Source of the DNA: Verrucomicrobiales bacterium
Lineage (GTDB): Bacteria > Verrucomicrobiota > Verrucomicrobiia > Limisphaerales > J093
DNA: 64,000 bases
Direction: 5' to 3'
Assembly (NCBI GenBank): GCA_024233215.1
Contig: JACKPW010000004.1
Location: 310,001-374,000 of the forward strand
Shown here: positions 36,289-44,711 of the stretch, one piece after another
Numbering within the stretch: position 1 is the first letter of the stretch
Layout of the letters: each line of letters begins with the position of its first letter
Position numbers and translations under genes: made by a program
Notes under the pieces: generated by a model
The model's input: only the letters and a program-made list of their open reading frames with translations
Told to the model about the DNA's origin: nothing
Database searches by the model: none

Positions 36289-38826
36289 TTACTGCGTCAC
36301 GCCCACACCAGTGCCGGTGGTCCCGGTTGTCGTGGTGGTCCCGATCCCGCCACCGGTGGCGCCGCCACTGTTGAACACGACGACACTTTGCAGGTCCGTG
36401 ACCTGAATCTGCGCCTGCCGTCCGCTGACGGTGGTCACCTTCGGTGCCGCCATGATATCGACTCCGCCCCGCTGCTCCAGTGCCTTGATGACGACCCGGA
36501 ACTGAGGATCCGTGAGAATTCCGGTCAGCGTTCCCACCGCCGGGATGGCGGTGCCACCGACCTCGGTGGAGCGCAGCCCGCCGGTCACCAACTGGTCCGT
36601 GGTGGGGCTCTGGGTCACGTAGGGGGTGCCGAAAGTCCCGGGGAACACGCCGCTCGGGTTTGCAGTCGAGGCCCCGCCGGCGTAGGACGGCGCGGTGCCG
36701 CCGCTGAAGCCGATGTTGCCGTTCCCGATCAGGGTGTTGCCGAGCATCCAGTCAAAGCCGAGAGCCTTGGCATCGTCCTGGCCAACCTCGAGGAACTTGA
36801 CCTCGATGGTCACCTGATCCGGCGTCCGGTTCAGGGCCTGGATGGCTCGCTCAATGATGTCATGGTCCTGCAAGGTGGCGCGCACGAGAAGGTCTCCGGT
36901 GCGATCATTGAAGAACACCGCCTTGCCCTGGGCCGCTCCCTGCTGGCCGTTGCCCAAGCCGCCGCCGAGCCCGCCGCCCAGACCGCCGCCGAAGCCGCCG
37001 CCCAAACCGCCACCCAGGCCACCGAAGGTCTGGGACTGACCCAGGTCCACGCCGGCCGCGGTGAAATACATGCGCACCAGATCGTTGGCGTAGGACATCA
37101 TCTGCAGACTGGTCACCCCGCGGAGGCCACCCCCGCCCATCATACCGCCGCCCATGCCGCCCATGCCGCCCATCATACCGCCGCCCATACCGCCCATGCC
37201 GCCCATCATGCCGCCACCCATCATGCCGCCGCCCATCATGCCGCCGCCCATGCCGCCGCCATAGCCGCCGCCACCCATGCCGCCCATGCCGCCGCCGTAG
37301 CCGCCGCCCATACCGGTGACGTCGACCCTGGGGATCATGAAGCTGCTGCCGCCGGAGCTACCCCCACCAAAACCGCCGGTGTTGCCGCCACCAAAGCCGC
37401 CGGTCGTGCCGCCGCCGAACCCGCCGGTGTTGCCGCCGCCGGTCGTGCCGCCGGTGAGCGAGGCGCCTTCGAACTGGTAGCCAATCACGCCTTCCAGGCC
37501 CTGCACGAAGGTGTTCGGGTTGACCTTGTAAAGCCGGGTGATGAGGTCGAGGGGTTCCGGGACCTTTCGGCTGAACACGATGGCGTATTCCTCGACGTTC
37601 CACTTGATCGGGTGATTCGCCGCCAGGACGATGGCGTCCAACACGTGCTGCAGCGTCACGTCCCGCAAGGGCGGCTGGATGGTCACGTAGACTTCATCCA
37701 GCTTGAAGCTCTCCTCCTCCTGGGCCGCCGTCGCCATGGGCAGACCGGTGATGGGATCGATGTTCGCACCGAAACCGCCCGCCGCGCCGCCACCATAGCG
37801 AGGATCGAAGCCGCCCCCCGCGCCGCCCAGCGTGTTGAGCCCCGTCTGGGTCAGACCCGCCTGCTGGTCGATGTCCGGGGCCAGCATGAAATTGATGCCC
37901 TTCGTCTCGGGATCGCGCGGCTGCACCTCGTCGTAAAGGTACTTGATCACCTCAGGAAGGAGGATGCCGGGGAACTCCACCTTGTCGAAGGTGATCCGGC
38001 CCAGCTTGTCGAAAATGACGCGCCGACCGGGACCGGTATAAACGGTATTGGTCCGGTGGAACGGGTTTTGGATTCCAAGTTTCTCGCTGCCGGTCGGGGG
38101 GTTCCAGGCATTCTCGACCTCCACGATCTTGCCCTTGGCCATCAACTCCCGCTTCCGGGCCTCGATGTTGTAGCGGACCTCATCCACGAGCCGGATGTAG
38201 TAATTTGCCGCCTCGTTGTGGGGGTCGCGCTGGAAGGCCTCGCGAAGCTTGGCTTCCGCCTCGGCGTACTTGCCCATTTCATACAAGAGACGCCCGTCTT
38301 GGACGAGCGTGTTGATTTCCACCTTTTCCTTGCCCGCGTCGGGCAGCAAAGCCAGCACCTCGGCGCTGGGCCGGCGGCCCTGAAGATTGTCAACCGCGTG
38401 ATCGATCTTCGCCTTCAACTCCTGGGCGTCCACGTTCCGCGGGTCGATCCGGAGCACCCGGTTCACCTCGACGGTGGCGTCGGTATAATCCGCATGAACA
38501 TAGGAGCGGCGGGCCAGTTCGAGGTAGACCTCTCCGAAACCCGTCACGGTCTGCGCCCGTTCGACCTCGATGGTGGCATCGCCAATTTCCTGCACCAGCA
38601 TCCACGCCCGTTCGTAAAGCCGGGCGGTACCGGTCAGATCGCCTTTGGCCCGAAGCGCGGCGGCCTCCTGCAGCGTGGTCCGCAGCAGGATGGCCTTCTC
38701 CTGGCGCCGCACCGCCTCCTCTTCAGCCGCCCGGTCAATGGCCGACTGGCTCTGGATCGAGGGAACCGCCGCCCACAGGAGGCTCAGCGCGGAGAGGAGG
38801 CATACCTTGCGAATCATGGGTATCAT
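36289..38826 (-). CDS. First half of the split secretin (PilQ/GspD N-domains, Gly/Met-rich insertion, proximal secretin part)
   Basis: The product has 845 residues from the ATG at 38826 (38817 also possible), starting with a signal peptide (MIRKVCLLSALSLLWAAVPS). A TPR-like helical region covers about 40-230. N-domains follow (about 250-450), with LRDVTLQHVLDAIV and IKWNVEEYAIVFSRK typical of secretin N0/N1 parts. A Gly/Phe then Gly/Met-rich low-complexity stretch lies at about 450-570, and a second N-domain-like part at about 575-665 (RTGDLLVRATLQDHDIIERAI). The proximal secretin domain begins at VTIEVKFLEV and ends at APKVTTVSGRQAQIQVTDLQ, followed by a Gly/Thr loop and stop. It corresponds by order to Amuc_1098 of Akkermansia. 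The remaining secretin strands are in the next gene. Confidence 0.85.
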   Translation of the reverse strand: MIPMIRKVCLLSALSLLWAAVPSIQSQSAIDRAAEEEAVRRQEKAILLRTTLQEAAALRAKGDLTGTARLYERAWMLVQEIGDATIEVERAQTVTGFGEVYLELARRSYVHADYTDATVEVNRVLRIDPRNVDAQELKAKIDHAVDNLQGRRPSAEVLALLPDAGKEKVEINTLVQDGRLLYEMGKYAEAEAKLREAFQRDPHNEAANYYIRLVDEVRYNIEARKRELMAKGKIVEVENAWNPPTGSEKLGIQNPFHRTNTVYTGPGRRVIFDKLGRITFDKVEFPGILLPEVIKYLYDEVQPRDPETKGINFMLAPDIDQQAGLTQTGLNTLGGAGGGFDPRYGGGAAGGFGANIDPITGLPMATAAQEEESFKLDEVYVTIQPPLRDVTLQHVLDAIVLAANHPIKWNVEEYAIVFSRKVPEPLDLITRLYKVNPNTFVQGLEGVIGYQFEGASLTGGTTGGGNTGGFGGGTTGGFGGGNTGGFGGGSSGGSSFMIPRVDVTGMGGGYGGGMGGMGGGGYGGGMGGGMMGGGMMGGGMMGGMGGMGGGMMGGMGGMGGGMMGGGGLRGVTSLQMMSYANDLVRMYFTAAGVDLGQSQTFGGLGGGLGGGFGGGLGGGLGGGLGNGQQGAAQGKAVFFNDRTGDLLVRATLQDHDIIERAIQALNRTPDQVTIEVKFLEVGQDDAKALGFDWMLGNTLIGNGNIGFSGGTAPSYAGGASTANPSGVFPGTFGTPYVTQSPTTDQLVTGGLRSTEVGGTAIPAVGTLTGILTDPQFRVVIKALEQRGGVDIMAAPKVTTVSGRQAQIQVTDLQSVVVFNSGGATGGGIGTTTTTGTTGTGVGVTQ

Positions 38827-38875
38827 TCTGATTGGGACGGGCAGCATAAAACCGGTTTGCTTATGTCTTGCGGCA

Positions 38876-39655
38876 TCAGGGTCGGATCGTGGTCCGCTTG
38901 AGCGTATGGACGTTTTCGAGTGTAACGGCGTCGGATTCGATGGCAACGATTTTGTATGTCTCGCCGCCGATGGCCAGTTGGTCGTCCTGGCGCTCGCGAT
39001 TGTAGGTCTTATTGGTCGCGGCATGACGGAGGTCGGCGGAATAGCCGGAAACGACCTCATAGGGTCGGTCGAGCGTGATGACCACCTGTTGGTTGGAATC
39101 CAGCAATTCGATCACCAGCCCGGTGGGCTGTCCGGCCGGCCCCTGGGCTTCCACCAACCGGAACAGGTCGGTCTTGTCGCCCGGGGTCATGTAGCGCACG
39201 ACCCCCCGCTGCTCACTCGCCTTGGTGGAAGTTTCCTGAACCTCCTTGACCTGGTAGCGGATGGTCTGCCCGCTGTCGCGGACGTCGTCGAAGCTAACCC
39301 GCGTGTAAAGCGGAGTGATCTTGGCCACCTGCAACTGCTTGATGCCGAGGTCCTCCTCCGGAATGGGCATGCCGTCCGGCCCCTTGACCCAACGGACGGG
39401 GTTGAAGACATTGTGACCGTTCCGGCTGAACGGCGCGCCAGGATAGGCGTGCAGCCGGTCCAGCACCGCCTGGTTGGTGCTCAGGTTCAAGGGCGGCAGG
39501 GGATCCACGCGCCCGCCCAACACCCGCCCGGTGAATTCCGCCAGGGAACTCCGGACGTTGGACACCTCGATGGGCAGGTAGGCTGCGACCACCGCCAATG
39601 CCAGGAGCACAACACTGAGGACGATCTTCTCGTAGTGGTTCTTTAGTAAATCCAT
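38876..39655 (-). CDS. Bitopic inner-membrane protein of the pilus operon (Amuc_1099-like)
   Basis: The product has 259 residues. It opens with MDLLKNHYEKIVLSVVLLALAVVAA, a short cytoplasmic head and one transmembrane helix, and continues as a periplasmic region with beta-type segments (IRYQVKEVQE, GLVIELLD, QLAIGGETYKIVAIESDAVTL). Its position between the PilO-like and secretin genes is that of PilP in canonical pilMNOPQ operons and of Amuc_1099 in Akkermansia. It lacks the PilP lipobox, so PilP-like bridging between the inner-membrane complex and the secretin is an inference from order and topology. It starts 20 bases after the PilO-like gene. Confidence 0.7.
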   Translation of the reverse strand: MDLLKNHYEKIVLSVVLLALAVVAAYLPIEVSNVRSSLAEFTGRVLGGRVDPLPPLNLSTNQAVLDRLHAYPGAPFSRNGHNVFNPVRWVKGPDGMPIPEEDLGIKQLQVAKITPLYTRVSFDDVRDSGQTIRYQVKEVQETSTKASEQRGVVRYMTPGDKTDLFRLVEAQGPAGQPTGLVIELLDSNQQVVITLDRPYEVVSGYSADLRHAATNKTYNRERQDDQLAIGGETYKIVAIESDAVTLENVHTLKRTTIRP

Positions 39656-39675
39656 GGCCTGGAAGCGGGAGCGGG

Positions 39676-40857
39676 TCAGTAGCGGGATCCCATGGGACCC
39701 GGAGCCATCGGATTGGCAACGGGCGTCGCGGTGTCAGCCGTCTCGGGCTCCGCCAACGGAACCACGACGTAGAGCCAGGCCCGGACGCGGAACGGGTGTT
39801 CCTCAAGCAGGATGGTCTTACCTCCGCGCATGACCGGTCCCCGACCGCCGAAGCTCATGCCGGGCATGCCGGCGCCGGCGCCCATGCCGTAACGCGCGGC
39901 CATGCCGGGATCCATCCCGCCTTCGCCACGTCCCATGCCGTAGCGCGCGGCCATGCCGGGATCCATCCCCCCGCCCCCGCCCCCGAACGCGGCCGCGGCG
40001 CCGCCCCCCATGCCGTACATCTGGTAAGGGGACATGGGGGTGGTAAGCAGGGAGGAACTGGCCGTGTCGACGGCGATATTCTTGGGCACAATGCAGTGCG
40101 GGCCGCGCGCCAGCGCGTCCAGGAATCTCCCGAGTTCCGGAGTAAACGCCTGGAAGGTCACCTCGTACGGATAGAGCACGGCCACATCCGTGGTCTCCGG
40201 CTCCCGCTTCCAGTGGTCTTGCGAGAGCTCCTCCGTCGCCGTCGTCGTGGTGGCGGCGGGTGCGGGAGCGGGGGATCGACCGAACCCGGTCGTGGTCGCA
40301 GCTGCCTCCTCCTTCTTGGGCAGGGCCGGCCGCTTGATGCTGTCGATGGTGAGCACGCGGGCATCGATCAAGGCCTGGCCAATGGCCTGGACGTGGGCCA
40401 ACTGCTCGATATGGACCGCCAGTTCCTCCGGTTCAAAGGAGAACTTGTTCTTGATGCCGGCAAAGCCGAACGCGAAGTTGGACCCGAGTTTGATGCCGGA
40501 ACGCAGGGCTCCGCGCTCGAGCTCCTCGAGGGTCTCCAGCAAACGGGACTTGAAGTCGCCGCTGCTCAGGTTGGTGGAGAGGTCGAACGGCGCGAAGGTC
40601 TGCTTGAATTCCGCCAACTGGGCCTTGAGTTCCTCGGTCTGATCCTTGGCGTTCTTGACGTTGTCCACCTTGGCGTTCCCGGGGTGGGGTCGCTGGTTGC
40701 TCAGCTGTTCGAGTTTCGTGCGCTGAGCATTCAGCTCGGCCTGGACGGCGCCGGCACGATTCATCTTGGTGTAGAGAAAGTAGCCGGAGCCACCGAGCAG
40801 CAACAACGCCACCAACCCGGCCACCACCAACGTCAGATTCTTTTTGAGCCAGGGCAT
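39676..40857 (-). CDS. PilO/Amuc_1100-like pilus assembly protein with Met/Gly-rich loop and duplicated MDPGMAARYG motif
   Basis: The product has 393 residues. A transmembrane helix lies at about 8-28 (LTLVVAGLVALLLLGGSGYFLY), followed by a coiled coil to about 95, a first ferredoxin-like lobe, an Ala/Thr/Pro linker near 190-215 and a second lobe (YEVTFQAFTPELGRFLDAL). A loop rich in Gly, Met and Ala at about 275-345 carries two copies of MDPGMAARYGMG (residues 298-309 and 315-326). The chain returns to a final strand (HPFRVRAWLYVVVPL). This layout is that of PilO and of Amuc_1100, the TLR2-active surface protein of Akkermansia, whose final strand reads similarly from memory. The gene begins five bases after the PilM-PilN gene. 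Confidence 0.8.
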   Translation of the reverse strand: MPWLKKNLTLVVAGLVALLLLGGSGYFLYTKMNRAGAVQAELNAQRTKLEQLSNQRPHPGNAKVDNVKNAKDQTEELKAQLAEFKQTFAPFDLSTNLSSGDFKSRLLETLEELERGALRSGIKLGSNFAFGFAGIKNKFSFEPEELAVHIEQLAHVQAIGQALIDARVLTIDSIKRPALPKKEEAAATTTGFGRSPAPAPAATTTTATEELSQDHWKREPETTDVAVLYPYEVTFQAFTPELGRFLDALARGPHCIVPKNIAVDTASSSLLTTPMSPYQMYGMGGGAAAAFGGGGGGMDPGMAARYGMGRGEGGMDPGMAARYGMGAGAGMPGMSFGGRGPVMRGGKTILLEEHPFRVRAWLYVVVPLAEPETADTATPVANPMAPGPMGSRY

Positions 40858-40861
40858 GGAG

Positions 40862-42793
40862 CTAGAGTTTGATCGGGCTGGCGAGTTTGAGTTTCACTTG
40901 GAAGGTGAAGGTCCCGGTGGACGGATCCATGTTCTTCCCGCCATCAAGGTGGGTCACATTCGTACCGGTCAGGTTGGTGCTGGTCCCAAGGAACAGCGAG
41001 CTTCGCATAAGCTCCTCAACCAGCCGGAAAGAGAGCTTGTCATCAGCCCCGGGGTTCCAACTGACGCCGCGGCAGGTCAGATCGATGGTATCGATCTGGT
41101 TGGTGTCCTTGGTCGAGCCGCTGCTGGCCGGGGCGGTCGGGTCATAGTTGGCCCAGTCGGTGTCCGGGCCGGGCTCGGCGGTCCCTCCTCCTCCGCTCGA
41201 TCCCTCGGGCGGCAACAGACCGTAGCGACGCATCATCAGCTCGTCCATCTGCGGGGCGGGTTCGTTACCGCCGGTGGGGCCTCCGCTCAGCGGGCCCCCG
41301 CGGTAGCCGGCGATCACCGGATCCAAACCCTCGTTGGCCATCCGCTCCACCCAGACGGCCGGACGGATGCCCGGAACTTCGGCCGCCACACCCACCTCGG
41401 TCCGTTCAATCGCCGAACGGATTTCCGAGATGATGTCGATCCACAGGAACCGTTCCCGGGTCCACCCCGCGAACTCGTCGAGGTCTCCCTGGGTCGAGCG
41501 CAGTTTGGACATCGCCGACTTGAACTGGCGATCCTTGGTCTCCATCCCGCTGACCTGGGGACTTCGATCATTGATGGCGTCCTGGCGCAGGCCCGCCACC
41601 TTGTCGTAGAACCAGCCCATGGCGAAGATTGCGAGCACAAGGCTCACGAGGGCGCCGATGAAATAGGGTTTCTTCTGGTTGAGCTGCTGCCGCTTCAGGA
41701 TGCTGCGCGGCATGAGGTTCAGTTCAACCGGGCAGCGCGTCGGGTTGCGCAACCCCAGGCCGACGACTTCGCCGAAGGCGTGAGCGTATTTGGCGAGGTC
41801 TTCGAGATCCACCGAAGGATCAATCTCGACGTTGCGGAACGGGTTGAAGTACTCGACGGAGAGGTTGAGTTTCTCGGCGAAGAACTGGGCGGTGTAGGCC
41901 ATGATCGAGGCCCCGCCGCTGAGGTAGAGGCGCTCGGGCGCCTTGCCGCCCTGCTGGCTGCGGTAGAACTGGATGGTCTGGTTGACCTGGATGTGCAACC
42001 GGGTCATCACCTGCCGCGCAATCTTGGAGATCGCGGCCTGGTGGGGGTTGTCCGGTTCCTCGTAGGCGCCGCCCAGGCTCACGAAGCCCTCGGCGATCTT
42101 GATCTTCTCCGCCTCGACGAAGGGCATCTTGGCCTCGGCGGCAAACTCCTGGGTGATGGAATTGGCGCCGATGTTGATGCTGCGGCAGTAGAACTTGTCC
42201 TTCTCGAAGAACAGGACGTTGCTGGTCTTCGCGCCGATGTCGAGCAGCATGCTGCATCCCTCGACGTCCCCGTAGTTGTAACGGAAGGCGTTGCAGAGGG
42301 CGGCCGGCGAGACATCCACGAGGTTGAGCCGCATGCCGGCGGGTTCCGCACCGGCGAAGAGCTTTTCGACGATGGCGGACTTGATCGCGACGAGCAGGAC
42401 CTCGAGTTCCCCGGAGGGCAACGAACCAAGGATCTGGTAGTCCCAGACCACTTCCTCGAGCGGGAAGGGCACATTCTGCTGCGCCTCGTATTGGATGATC
42501 TGGGTGGCCTTGGAGGCATCCACCGGCGGGAGCTTCACGAACTTGTTGAAGACGTGAAAGCCCGGGGCACAGACGTTGGCCTGCCGCCCGACGAAGGTCT
42601 TGGACGCCATCAACTCCTGCAGGCCCCGCTGGACGACCCCGTCGCGGGCCGCTTCCTGGGACCCCGCCAGGCCCAAGGGCTTCACGGCATATCGGAGCAA
42701 TCGAAGGGCGCCCGCCTCGGTGACGTCAAACTCCGCGAGCTTTAACGTGCCGGCACCGAAATCAACGCTGAGAAATGATTTTGCGTTCAGCAT
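40862..42793 (-). CDS. PilM-PilN fusion protein of the pilus assembly platform (Amuc_1101-like)
   Basis: The product has 643 residues from the ATG at 42793. The actin/FtsA-like ATPase part (about 1-360) has the phosphate-binding LSVDFGAGTLKLAEF, DIGAKTSNVLFF and the adenosine-loop LYLSGGASIM. A PilN-binding type region is then followed by a transmembrane helix at about 378-398 (FIGALVSLVLAIFAMGWFY), a coiled coil and a periplasmic PilN-like domain (RFLWIDIISEIRSAI), which are normally a separate protein. A disordered loop at about 500-560 contains MDELMMRRYGLLPP. The protein would recruit PilO and the secretin complex in the inner membrane. It is the first gene of the five-gene pilus operon. 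Confidence 0.85.
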   Translation of the reverse strand: MLNAKSFLSVDFGAGTLKLAEFDVTEAGALRLLRYAVKPLGLAGSQEAARDGVVQRGLQELMASKTFVGRQANVCAPGFHVFNKFVKLPPVDASKATQIIQYEAQQNVPFPLEEVVWDYQILGSLPSGELEVLLVAIKSAIVEKLFAGAEPAGMRLNLVDVSPAALCNAFRYNYGDVEGCSMLLDIGAKTSNVLFFEKDKFYCRSINIGANSITQEFAAEAKMPFVEAEKIKIAEGFVSLGGAYEEPDNPHQAAISKIARQVMTRLHIQVNQTIQFYRSQQGGKAPERLYLSGGASIMAYTAQFFAEKLNLSVEYFNPFRNVEIDPSVDLEDLAKYAHAFGEVVGLGLRNPTRCPVELNLMPRSILKRQQLNQKKPYFIGALVSLVLAIFAMGWFYDKVAGLRQDAINDRSPQVSGMETKDRQFKSAMSKLRSTQGDLDEFAGWTRERFLWIDIISEIRSAIERTEVGVAAEVPGIRPAVWVERMANEGLDPVIAGYRGGPLSGGPTGGNEPAPQMDELMMRRYGLLPPEGSSGGGGTAEPGPDTDWANYDPTAPASSGSTKDTNQIDTIDLTCRGVSWNPGADDKLSFRLVEELMRSSLFLGTSTNLTGTNVTHLDGGKNMDPSTGTFTFQVKLKLASPIKL

Positions 42794-43103
42794 GGCCTGG
42801 ACTCGACCGGGGCAAAAGAACACTGCCGCCTCGCGGCGGCAATGAACCCGAACCTCGTCGAGAAAGTTCGAGGGTGGTTACTGGAAATGGCCGGACCGGT
42901 CAAACAGAAAAGTATCGCACTCAGGCTTTTCACGCCCCCAAACGCCCCTGAAAGCGACCGCCCAGAGGGGCTGCCGCCGGAACCGCCGAAGCCGCGAATC
43001 TGGTTGCACCGAGCCATGTTTCCATTGTTAGCAGGTTTCGTGCTGAAGCCCGCAAGAATTTTGAATTGTTCCGCCACGATGGCGACGTTCGGCCCGCCCC
43101 GCC
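42794..43103 (-). other. Intergenic region upstream of the pilus operon
   Basis: This 310-base stretch lies between the sugar transferase and pilus genes, both on the minus strand, and should contain the pilus operon promoter. A TTGCGG and a TAACAAT can be seen on the minus strand but with a spacing of 19 bases. A 6-bp hairpin with a GCGA loop (GCCGCC/GGCGGC, about 42825-42841) followed by AGTGTTCTTTT lies about 30 bases before the pilM start codon and could be a terminator or attenuator. A 94-codon plus-strand frame across the region does not look coding. Confidence 0.45.
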
Positions 43104-43373
43104 CTATCGCGCCCCGGCCCCCGTGAGCACCACCGGCACCGTCAGCACCAGGATCTTGAGGTCCAGCAACAGCGACCAGTTGTCGATGTACTCCAGGTCG
43201 AGTCGCACCCATTCCTTGAAATCGGTCACCTCGTTCCGCCCGCTGATCTGCCACAGACAGGTCAGACCGGGCTTCACACTCAAACGACGACGATGGGCGA
43301 GGTCGTCAAACCGGGCGACCTCACTCACCGGCAACGGCCGCGGCCCCACCAGGCTCATCTCCCCCTTGAGCAC
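43104..43373 (-). CDS. C-terminal fragment of the polyprenyl-phosphate sugar transferase (frameshift)
   Basis: The fragment encodes 89 residues with the end of the bacterial sugar transferase domain: LKGEMSLVGPRPLPVSEVARF, RLSVKPGLTCLWQISGRNE and the DLEYIDNWSLLLDLKIL tail. The SLVGPRP and GLTGLWQ-type motifs are essential to the enzyme. It is joined to the upstream entry by adding one base to the run at 43385-43388, giving the continuous reading DELPQLFNVLKGEMSLVGP. As sequenced the frame starts at a GTG that is unlikely to be a real start. Confidence 0.8.
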   Translation of the reverse strand: MLKGEMSLVGPRPLPVSEVARFDDLAHRRRLSVKPGLTCLWQISGRNEVTDFKEWVRLDLEYIDNWSLLLDLKILVLTVPVVLTGAGAR

Positions 43374-44500
43374 GTTGAAGAGCTGGGGAGTTCATCGATG
43401 CTGAACTTGCGCAGCAGCCGGCCGACCCGTGTGATACGGGGATCGTTGGCGATCTTGAACACGGGACCGGTCATTTCGTTGAGCGCCTCGAATTCGCTCT
43501 TGCGTTGCTCGGCATCGGTGGTCATCGACCGGAATTTCAGCATGGTGAACGGCCGCCCGTTGAGCCCGCTGCGCTCCTGCCGGAACAGCACGGGACCCCG
43601 CGACCCCAGCTTGATCGCCAGGGCCGCCAGCAGCGTCACCGGCGCCGTCCCCACCAGCAGAATCAGGGAACCGAACACGTCGATCAACCGCTTCCCCACG
43701 GCCGACCAGGAGGTGTCGGGGCCGCTCCGGAACACCAGCATCGGCGACCCGTAGAAATCATCCACGAAGGTTTGAGAGACCTGGGTCTTGAAGAAGTCCG
43801 CCAGCAGCCAGACCTCCACCCCCTCCCGCTCGCAGACTTCGATGGTCTGCTCCATCTGGCCGAAGTAAGTGTGACGGGCATTGATCACCACCGCGTTGGC
43901 GGAATGCTCGTGCATCAGTTCCACCAACCGGGCCAGCGGTTCCTCGTTGATATTGAGTCGCGCCACCACCTGGAGATTGTCGCGTTGCCCGCGGAGCAGG
44001 CTGCCCTGAATCCGGCTGGTATCATCCTCGGTGCCCACCAGGATCAGCCGCCGCAGCATTTGCGACCGCCCAAGACTCGTGCGGAGCCACCATTGCTGCA
44101 GCTCCTCCTTGAGCGCCAGGAGCACGAAACTGATGGCCCCAAAGAACAGCACGACCGAGCGCCCCACGTCGCTGCTCGCCCGAAACAGCCACATGCCGAT
44201 GATGACGGTCACGGTCAGCCCCCCGCACGCCCGCAGCAACTCCATCAGGGTCTGCCGCCGCGACACCAGCAGGGGCCGGTCGTAGAAACCCCGAACGTGG
44301 AGGAACAGGGGGCCGGCAGGGATGATGATAAGCAGGAGCCACCAGTAATCCTCGAACGGCCCAATGACCCGGTTGCCGCCGAAAATCTCGAACTGCCACA
44401 CCGTCCGGAGCAGGTGGGCCAGGTACAGGCCCAACCCGAAAAGGGCCGCATCGAGGACCTTTTGCACCTGGCTGCGTATCTGTCGTTGGCGTCCGAGCAT
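43355..44500 (-). CDS. Undecaprenyl-phosphate sugar-1-phosphate transferase (WcaJ/WbaP-like), N-terminal and central part, frameshifted near the end
   Basis: The frame encodes 381 residues. Four to five transmembrane helices fill about 15-130, followed by a Rossmann-like CoA-binding-type domain (LILVGTEDDTSRI), another hydrophobic segment (VFGSLILLVGTAPVTLLAALAI) and the start of the sugar transferase domain (GPVLFRQERSGLNGRPFTML, KFRSM, VGRLLRKFSIDELP). After DELP the frame turns into SSSTCSRGR and stops, because the G run at 43385-43388 appears one base short. The enzyme loads the first sugar phosphate onto undecaprenyl phosphate to begin exopolysaccharide synthesis at the inner membrane. 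It lies downstream of exosortase and EpsI, the common arrangement in exopolysaccharide/exosortase loci. Confidence 0.85.
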   Translation of the reverse strand: MLGRQRQIRSQVQKVLDAALFGLGLYLAHLLRTVWQFEIFGGNRVIGPFEDYWWLLLIIIPAGPLFLHVRGFYDRPLLVSRRQTLMELLRACGGLTVTVIIGMWLFRASSDVGRSVVLFFGAISFVLLALKEELQQWWLRTSLGRSQMLRRLILVGTEDDTSRIQGSLLRGQRDNLQVVARLNINEEPLARLVELMHEHSANAVVINARHTYFGQMEQTIEVCEREGVEVWLLADFFKTQVSQTFVDDFYGSPMLVFRSGPDTSWSAVGKRLIDVFGSLILLVGTAPVTLLAALAIKLGSRGPVLFRQERSGLNGRPFTMLKFRSMTTDAEQRKSEFEALNEMTGPVFKIANDPRITRVGRLLRKFSIDELPSSSTCSRGR

Positions 44501-44711
44501 CTGGCGTGCCTGCCCGAAAGGGCATCGGGGAACGATCTAAAGTGCTAATGGACCCGGGTTCAATCGAATTGTTCACCCGGTGGGCACCAAAGACGGCCCA
44601 TCCGGTTCTCGGCAGCCGGTTCCCGCAGGCCTGAGTTGGGAGGCATTATCAGGACGACGGGCATCACGCGCTCAAACCGGGCCTTGCGCAACGCGGCGGG
44701 CTGGCGGGCCA

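Noticed and set aside
36268..38901. An 877-codon plus-strand frame opposite the secretin gene
   Set aside because: His/Ala-rich low complexity is the complement of the Gly/Met-rich secretin insertion; no start signal or domain.
42842..43126. Small plus-strand gene of 94 codons between the pilus operon and the sugar transferase
   Set aside because: No similarity that I recognise, no ribosome-binding site, composition as in intergenic DNA, and it overlaps the end of the sugar transferase.
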